From contig CAUJGJ010000006.1 in assembly GCA_963170055.1 (NCBI GenBank), forward strand, positions 621,777 to 634,276: a DNA stretch of 12,500 nt. Direction: 5' to 3'. Origin of the DNA: Halisarca cf. caerulea (Eukaryota > Porifera > Demospongiae > Chondrillida > Halisarcidae). The translations under genes were made by a program, and so were the position numbers. This document shows positions 1 through 12,500 of the stretch, one piece after another (within the stretch, counting starts at the first letter, position 1; each line of letters opens with the position of its first letter). Under the pieces are notes generated by a model. That model had not been told where the DNA came from, searched no databases, and was given only the letters and a program-made list of their open reading frames with translations.

Positions 1-139
1 GTATGTGGTGTGTGCACTGCGTGTGTGGTGTGTGCACTGCGTGTGTGGTGTGCGCACTGCGTGTGTGGTGTACGCACTGCGTGTGCGGTGTACACACTGC
101 GTGTGTGGTGTGTGCACTGCGTGTGTGGTGTACACTAGA
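1..139. repeat. 20-bp minisatellite, about 6.5 copies
   Basis: Six full units and one partial unit of a 20-bp GT-rich sequence (consensus GTGTGTGGTGTGTGCACTGC) run head to tail from the first base, differing by one to three substitutions each. The array probably continues left of the window. Because 20 is not a multiple of three, open frames crossing it are chance products. By position it lies in an intron of the ABCD3 gene. Confidence 0.93.
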
Positions 140-420
140 GTTGGCCCTACTGTACACACTACATGTGTAGTATACACCAACACTATGTACGTACGTACGT
201 ACAATGTAAGTATATAGTATGCATCTACACTGTACGTACTGTATGTACGTATGTGGGCAGTATGCATTGACACTGAATGCTTAGTGTGCATGTTTAGTGT
301 TTAGATCCACACCAATGGTACATGTGGTATACATACGTACATGTATGTTACTGATCATACTCGTGTGTGTATGTGCGTGCGTGTTCCTTGTGATGGCATG
401 TATTTGTATTTTGGTTGTAG
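140..420 (+). other. End of an upstream ABCD3 intron
   Basis: Low-complexity intron sequence rich in GTA/TAC steps, including a self-complementary run of ACGT units around 186-205. It ends in the acceptor TTGGTTGTAG at 411-420. I searched it for earlier ABCD3 exons and saw none. Confidence 0.7.
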
Positions 421-7647
<7,227 letters not shown>

Positions 7648-7691
7648 GATGGTCTGAGACAAGCCCAGTCTGCAAAGGGGCTTAAGTACAT

Positions 7692-7697
7692 TATAAA
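7692..7697 (+). terminator. ABCD3: Possible ABCD3 polyadenylation signal (TATAAA variant)
   Basis: No AATAAA lies in the 150 bases after the ABCD3 stop. TATAAA, a known weaker variant, sits 45 bases after it. Weak support; the true signal may be further downstream. Confidence 0.25.
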
Positions 7698-7805
7698 TTA
7701 TTCATAGATTGACTATGCCCTAATAATGTACATTAGACAGCTATTATTGTTATCTTTGCTAAATTTAAAAACTGTTCAAGTATCTCTTGTATACTATTTA
7801 TCAGT

Positions 7806-7826
7806 TTACAGTACAGTGTACTGTAA
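7806..7826. repeat. Perfect 21-bp palindrome
   Basis: TTACAGTACA, a central G, then TGTACTGTAA, the exact complement. It lies about 160 bases after the ABCD3 stop. The one-base centre rules out an RNA hairpin of full length but suits a dimeric DNA-binding protein. Function unknown. Confidence 0.8.
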
Positions 7827-8160
7827 CAGTGTAAGCTGTACATTGTGTGTATGATGTGCCAACTGTATTAACCTCATCTGCACATGCATGAAAAGTCACT
7901 TGTTATGTTACAGAACATGCATAATTGTCATAATGAATTATGGTCATATAATTAATGTATGTTTACAGTTAATTGGGAAAAACCAACAAGAAAACATACA
8001 TGCATGGTATATATGTGCATTAATTAGTATGAATTTTAGTTATAACTGTCATTATTATTGCATAAGGTGAAGGGGGGCATAATTTGGAACACTGTACAGG
8101 AACAAGTCCTGTAACTTTCGTTGTGCTTAAGTTTCCTATATATATTATTATATGGTAGCC

Positions 8161-8495
8161 ATGGCCATGCATGCACTGCTTAGCAAACTCCCACTTCGAT
8201 CATGCATGGATGCAATACAGATGATCGAGAATTGACAAAATAATGCATGCGCAGTGCATGTATATGGTTGCATGACTCTGCTTTGGCCTAGCTGACTGTT
8301 CCAATATACCGGCCTGCTGTTCTAAATTTCCCCATGCACTTTACCTTACTATGCATGCATCTCCGTATACATACATACATGCGATAATTTTTCTTGTCTA
8401 TAGAGACTGACTTATATAGCTCTATCGATCTGCACCTTGAACTCAATGACATGCATGCAAGGAATTAACTTCCCTTGATTATCTTCTGCGCATGC
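8161..8495. repeat. Cluster of ATGCAT/GCATGC palindromes
   Basis: CATGCATG- or GCATGC-type octamers recur at about 8166, 8202, 8243, 8353, 8452 and 8487, with further copies nearby (about 8001 and 7278). They are dispersed, not tandem. Confidence 0.6.
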
Positions 8496-9499
8496 AGTTT
8501 CCTTCAATCACATAATAATTCCACGCTTGTATGCAGTGTATTGGTTTTTATTATAACAATTATAAGTAAATTGCACATTAATTATTTTCGAAGATTATAA
8601 TTTAACTCATCTTGTATTGTACTATAATTGTATAATAGTAGTAAGCTAATTAAAACTTGCAATTATCTAATATACCTATCTCATGCAATGTCATGTCCTT
8701 TGCCATAACACATGCAGTGTATATTCTGAGTTAGGCCACACAAAGTTAATAATATGTTTCTGGTCTTGGACATCTTTAAAAATTGACCAGGTCACCAGGG
8801 TTTTTATTTTTATTTTTTTTCAATCTAGTCATTGAGAAAGGTATTCATGCTAATATATTCCTTATATCTGTGAACAGATGCTATTAATGCTAACAAGAAT
8901 GTTGAATTGAAACAAGTTTAAAGAGCACATTGTCAATTAGAAACAAGACTAAAAAGCACAATTAGATGGGGAGTGCATGTCTGTATGGCACCAGACAGCC
9001 ACTAGTCTCACAATAACACTATGGTTTTCATGTGTTCATGCTGAAAACACATGTTTTACTTGATAGATTACAATATATTTTGGTCAGGGTTTGAACCCAG
9101 CATGCTAACTGACTATTCTTTAAAAAAATATTTTTTTCCTTTTTTAACCAAAAAATATTGACTAGGAAGGGGACCAGAGACTTAAAATTAACTTTGCACG
9201 GCCTTACTCTTTTTCTTTTCTGTACAATGTCATGCATATATATGCTGTCATGGCAATTCTATTGATCTGGTTATACCCTGGCCGCTTGCAGAGCATGTAC
9301 AGCACTCCCTTGCTAGGAAATTTAAATGTTTGATAAATTATAACAATGTGGTCAGTGTCATGATCAGTCAGAAAGTTAACATAACATTAATAGACCTGTG
9401 AAGGGTAAAATTACACTTTTACCGCATAAAATCATAGCTAACATCATACTGTTTGTCAATGGCAATTTATACGCAATCTATATAGCAATACTATAGCTA

Positions 9500-9589
9500 T
9501 GTTATGCGTACAATTATACACATTCATCGTAATTGTAACAATTATAATTATTACACTAGCCTAGTCCACTGGACTATACGGTCGGGATA
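9500..9589 (+). promoter_or_regulatory. Upstream region of the NIDO gene with two 15-bp palindromes
   Basis: TAATTGT-A-ACAATTA at 9530-9544 and TAGTCCA-C-TGGACTA at 9562-9576 are perfect palindromes around a single base, 45 and 13 bases before the ATG. No clear TATA box or initiator can be assigned because the transcription start is unknown. Calling this region regulatory is inference from position and symmetry. Confidence 0.35.
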
Positions 9590-9793
9590 ATGCTGCTCCG
9601 AATTCGCTTTGTATTTCTTCTTCTATTTGTTTTGAAGAGTAGCGTTTGTGATGGAATAACGCTAGAAGAGTTTCTGGGGTTCCCTTTCACCAGCGCCAGC
9701 GGTTGGCTCAGGAACGAAGACGACTTTGCGTTGCATTTCCCGATTACTGAAGTCCCCTTCAAGTTCTTGGGGAAAGAATACGGAGGCTTGCAA
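9590..9793 (+). CDS. NIDO-domain secreted protein, exon 1 (signal peptide and domain start)
   Basis: 68 codons from ATG 9590 to donor CAA|GTGAGT. The ATG has A at -3 and an in-frame TAG at 9557-9559 upstream, so it is the first usable start. Residues 1-20 (MLLRIRFVFLLLFVLKSSVC) are a clear signal peptide: basic residues, then a hydrophobic core, with cleavage likely near Cys20-Gly22. Residues about 51-68 (PITEVPFKFLGKEYGGLQ) match the opening strand of NIDO domains, where a phenylalanine-rich F-x-F-x-G-K-x-Y pattern precedes VNTNG. Known NIDO proteins (nidogen, alpha-tectorin, SNED1, mucin-4) are extracellular matrix or surface proteins. Which of these this resembles cannot be told from the part present. 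The next exon follows in phase 0 after a 1298-base intron. Confidence 0.85.
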
Positions 9794-11091
9794 GTGAGTT
9801 TCTATAGATTCCATTATTGATTTCATATACGTAGAATCAGCCCCGTCGCTGAGTTAAAACGCAATCTAGCCACTTACCTGAGGGGGCATTTCCTGAAACT
9901 GAAAATTAAATTTATCCAATCTATATCTATCCACCTATTGCAGCTATTGAATCTACTTAATATTATAATTTAATTGTTGTTTTCTAAATTTTGGAAGGGT
10001 TAGGTGGGGTAGTGGGCTTGGCTGGTCGCGGTCACCATGCATGTTATTACGAGGATACCTTTAACTGTAACAACTACTGTTACATTTATTGAATTGAAAA
10101 TTATACTTAGACTAAGTCTGAAGGCCTTGCATTATGGTACTGTAGTTTAGAGGCATAATAATCATATATTGGCAATTGCAAGTGTATTAACTTAACTAAG
10201 GTAACTTTCAAATTCATATACACAGCTATTGGCATAACTTCTGAATGTCAGTGTGATTGTTGTACAGTCACAGTTGATTTATCCAACGCTGGCTTGTATG
10301 GAAACCTCAATTATCTAACACTCTGTTGTAATCTGTGGAACCTTTAGCCAGAGGCTACTATAAATCACTGAACTGCACTCAATTCTATTATATATAACTG
10401 ATTTATCCAACACCTAGTTGGTTATTCAACACAAATATTATATCTATTCAGTCAATCATTATGTGAGTGTACCACACCATAGGTGCTAGGACTCCAACTA
10501 GGTATAAATACCTATAGCTAATGTGGCACTGATCACAAAAGCACACTGCACATTGAGGTAAATCCATATACAGTAAACACTTATGGATTTTGTTCCAAAT
10601 TTATAATATTATATGTATACAAGTTACGTACCAAAATGAGCACTCTGCATTACTACAATTATACATTTTAAATTAATTCATCTCTATTAATACACGCAAC
10701 TGACAGTATTCTAGCTGTTTGTTCCAATAGTGACAATCCCAGAGGCTTTTAACCCATGCAGTCAGTATTGGATCTGTTGTAAGCAGCTCCCTGATAACCC
10801 AGACATAACATTTCAAAAGCCGGTGGCTATAGCATCTTCAACCTCCCCACGTTTGCACTCCTTGCAAAGTCTTTCATCCCTTACCATTCCTTCCACCTCC
10901 CAATCTCAATCTGAAAAGGGTGCTGTTCCTCCTCCCAGCTTCATTGTAACAGTTATAATATTCAGTATACATGGGGAACAGATGCCGTCAGATAAACCAG
11001 ATCACATGCACTTTAAATTTAAATAATATTATAAGTTTGAATATTAATGTTGCCACTCCCCCCCAAGCCCCTACTCTTTGTTTTCTTGCAG
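9794..11091 (+). other. First intron of the NIDO gene
   Basis: 1298 bases, AT-rich. Two TGATTTATCCAAC segments occur near 10274 and 10401 with related ATTATCTAAC and TTATTCAAC blocks, suggesting a DNA-transposon remnant. An open stretch at 10715-11023 (about 100 codons, serine/proline-rich in the middle) is unrecognised. It has stops on both sides, and the AG at 10729-10730 would put TGA first in phase 0, so it is not an obvious exon. A C-rich run precedes the acceptor. Confidence 0.65.
10272..10436. repeat. Possible DNA-transposon remnant with repeated TTATCCAAC motif
   Basis: TGATTTATCCAAC occurs twice about 127 bases apart, each followed by a T-GG segment, with weaker relatives ATTATCTAAC and TTATTCAAC nearby. 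Such ATTATCCRAC sequences are common near the termini of pogo/Tigger-type elements, but the boundaries and family cannot be fixed here. Confidence 0.35.
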
Positions 11092-11394
11092 GTTGATACT
11101 AATGGCCATGTTGACTTCACTGAGACACCCCTCGGTGCGCGGATCTACCCTCATAATTTTCCATCCACTGGCCGAATGTCTGTGTCTCCATTTGGAATTG
11201 ACCTGGACAATTCTGTAAATACCGATAATCAGGTATACTATGCAATTTATACGTCTGAAAACATCTCATTAATCAGTGATAGCATCTCGAAAGTTGTGGA
11301 TGTCTCTAGTGATTTTGATGGTACATATCGTCCCAAATGGGCGATGGTGGTTACTTGGGAGGATCAGGCATATTTTTCAAACAAAAGTTTGGAG
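11092..11394 (+). CDS. NIDO-domain secreted protein, exon 2 (most of the NIDO domain)
   Basis: 101 codons in phase 0, acceptor TTTCTTGCAG, consensus donor GAG|GTAAGT. Joined to exon 1 it gives ...YGGLQ then VDTNGHVDF, equal to the conserved VNTNGxxSF strand. Next come SPFGIDLDN, matching the APFWADVD block, then QVYYAIYTSEN (VYYRET-like), and WAMVVTWEDQAYF, equal to the WVFIATWDNVGYF block. These in order identify a NIDO domain with good confidence. Two N-glycosylation sequons (NIS and NKS) suit an extracellular protein. The domain's last strand (usually NTFQAVL...) is missing, so more exons must lie beyond the window. No other domain is visible. Confidence 0.9.
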
Positions 11395-11481
11395 GTAAGT
11401 TTCATAGTTACTGTATTAGTTAATATTGCAACCTTCTATCAAGTGACAAGGTTGTATGAAGTGAATTTATTGATTTGAGTG

Positions 11482-11482
<1 letters not shown>

Positions 11483-11521
<39 letters not shown>
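11483..11521. repeat. (TA)19 microsatellite
   Basis: A pure TA run, 88 bases after the exon 2 donor in the second intron of the NIDO gene. Confidence 0.97.
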
Positions 11522-11523
<2 letters not shown>

Positions 11524-11655
11524 AGAGTAAGCATGCTACTGTGACAATTGCTGTACAGGTCAAAATTTGGTCTTTGGTCAACTTTCTCTCCTATATATAG
11601 CTTGTCACATGCAGTGTGGCTCTATAGTGTTCATAATTACTGTTTTGTCATATGT

Positions 11656-11693
11656 ACACACATACACACACACACACACACATGCACACACAT

Positions 11694-11769
<76 letters not shown>

Positions 11770-11823
11770 ACACACACATGCTCACACACACACATGCTCA
11801 CACACACACACATGCACACACAT

Positions 11824-11888
<65 letters not shown>

Positions 11889-11903
11889 CTCACACACACA
11901 CAT

Positions 11904-11989
<86 letters not shown>

Positions 11990-12010
11990 ATGCACACACA
12001 TACATACACA

Positions 12011-12047
<37 letters not shown>

Positions 12048-12141
12048 ACACTCACACACACTCACACACACGTGCACACACGCGCGCACACACACACACG
12101 CACGCGCACACACACACACACACGCATGCACTTGCACACAC
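11656..12141 (+). repeat. Compound (CA)n tract with higher-order structure
   Basis: Nearly 490 bases of CA repeats interrupted by CATGCACA, CATGCTCACA and CACTCACA variants, ending in CACGCGCGCACA-type steps. Blocks with CACTCA, then CATGCTCA, then CATGCACA recur (about 11761-11830 and 11853-11910), so the tract grew partly by block duplication. All the long His/Thr or Cys/Val open frames over it are repeat artefacts. Confidence 0.97.
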
Positions 12142-12368
12142 TTTCTTTTTTTTCACTTCATCATCATAAATAAACCAAAGGTGCATGGCTGGTACAAAAA
12201 AACGGTTGGTAAAATGGTGATGAAGGAGTCATGAGTAAAGAATACCCTGCCAACATGCTCGACGAAAACATGGCACAGTATGGGACTACTGAGGTAGGAA
12301 GTAGTGTGGTATTCACATTACTCAACAAGTAAGGTTATGATGTACTAAATTAAATGGACATAGTATTA
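12142..12368 (+). other. Unassigned intron sequence
   Basis: About 230 bases after the CA tract: a T-rich run, then unique sequence. I looked for the missing last NIDO strand and did not find it. Confidence 0.6.
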
Positions 12369-12500
12369 CCGTATTTGCTGGAGTATAGGTCGCACCCAAG
12401 TATAAGTCGCATAATAATACTGACCAACACATAAGTGCATGCAACATACTGTGTATAATGTATATAGCATTCATTGTATAAGTCTCACTCTACAAAATAC
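12369..12500. repeat. Probable transposon-derived repeat, start only
   Basis: ACCGTATTTGCTGGAGTATA opens a segment in which AGTATAGGTCGCA (12382-12394) and AGTATAAGTCGCA (12399-12411) follow each other 17 bases apart, with a third relative, TGTATAAGTCTCACTC, at 12475-12490. CCGTATTT..GGA-TATA-GTCGCA termini are familiar from widespread non-autonomous DNA elements of animals (recalled, not searched). The element runs off the right edge. Confidence 0.5.

Larger units (their letters stand above)
7648..9589. other. Intergenic region between ABCD3 and the NIDO gene
   Basis: About 1.9 kb of AT-rich sequence holding the ABCD3 3' UTR and the second gene's upstream region. It contains a 21-bp palindrome (7806-7826), a small inverted repeat TACAGGA...TCCTGTA (8095-8113), clustered ATGCAT/GCATGC motifs (about 8160-8500), and A/T homopolymer-rich sequence near 8800-8820 and 9120-9155. 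The minus-strand open frame at 9028-9237 matches nothing I recognise. No RNA gene was found. Confidence 0.7.

Noticed and set aside
5..217. 70-codon open frame at the left edge
   Set aside because: Translation of the 20-bp minisatellite; the apparent peptide repeat follows from the DNA repeat.
8102..8106. p53-type half site GAACAAGTCC at the centre of a small inverted repeat
   Set aside because: A single ten-base degenerate match is expected by chance.
9083..9115. tRNA or SINE on the minus strand, from GGGTTCAAACCC (matches a pol III B box)
   Set aside because: No cloverleaf, no properly spaced A box and no tail; a single palindromic motif is weak evidence.
9028..9237. 69-codon minus-strand open frame
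   Set aside because: AT-rich and Lys/Phe-rich, no recognisable domain, contains A/T homopolymers.
11548..12234. Long open frames of His-Thr repeats (up to 228 codons)
   Set aside because: Created entirely by the (CA)n tract, open in several frames at once, with no unique domain sequence.
12180..12300. Possible third NIDO exon
   Set aside because: No frame gives the expected NTFQ-type strand, and no acceptor/donor pair with a convincing product was seen.

Overview
This is a stretch of animal nuclear DNA with two split genes, both on the + strand, set in repeat-rich introns and intergenic DNA. There are no operons, no bacterial-type genes and no recognisable RNA genes. The exons are short (45 to 303 bases), every usable exon edge has AG/GT splice sites, and long (TG)n and (CA)n microsatellites are abundant. 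The mix of a peroxisomal ABC transporter gene, a secreted NIDO-domain gene, AT-rich spacers and small hairpin transposons fits an invertebrate. A sponge or other early-branching animal is my guess, not something the sequence proves.

Left two thirds (421-7647): the last nine coding exons of an ABCD3/PMP70-type peroxisomal half-transporter. Joined, they encode 218 residues covering essentially the whole nucleotide-binding domain through to the stop codon at 7645-7647. Walker A, Q-loop, signature, Walker B, D-loop and H-loop are all intact. The membrane-domain exons lie upstream of the window. Its introns carry six (TG)-rich tracts, a 20-bp minisatellite, an 11-bp and a 50-bp tandem repeat, a duplicated splice-donor segment, two copies of a dispersed repeat, and in the 2.6-kb sixth intron a cluster of four inverted-repeat elements that look like non-autonomous DNA transposons.

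Middle (7648-9589): about 1.9 kb of AT-rich intergenic DNA with many ATGCAT/GCATGC palindromes, a 21-bp palindrome after the first gene, and two 15-bp palindromes just before the start of the second gene.

Right third (9590-12500): the first two coding exons of a secreted or surface protein. A signal peptide is followed by the N-terminal part of a NIDO (nidogen-like) domain; the rest lies beyond the window. Its first intron (1.3 kb) has AT-rich sequence and a possible transposon remnant. The next intron holds (TA)19, a 0.5-kb compound (CA)n tract and, at the right edge, the start of a probable transposon-derived repeat. The two genes are arranged head to tail, and nothing suggests a functional link between them. 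I found no convincing new biological system. The most interesting points are the duplicated donor site, the small in-frame exon carrying the whole ABC signature between UG-rich introns, and the paired MITE-like hairpins.
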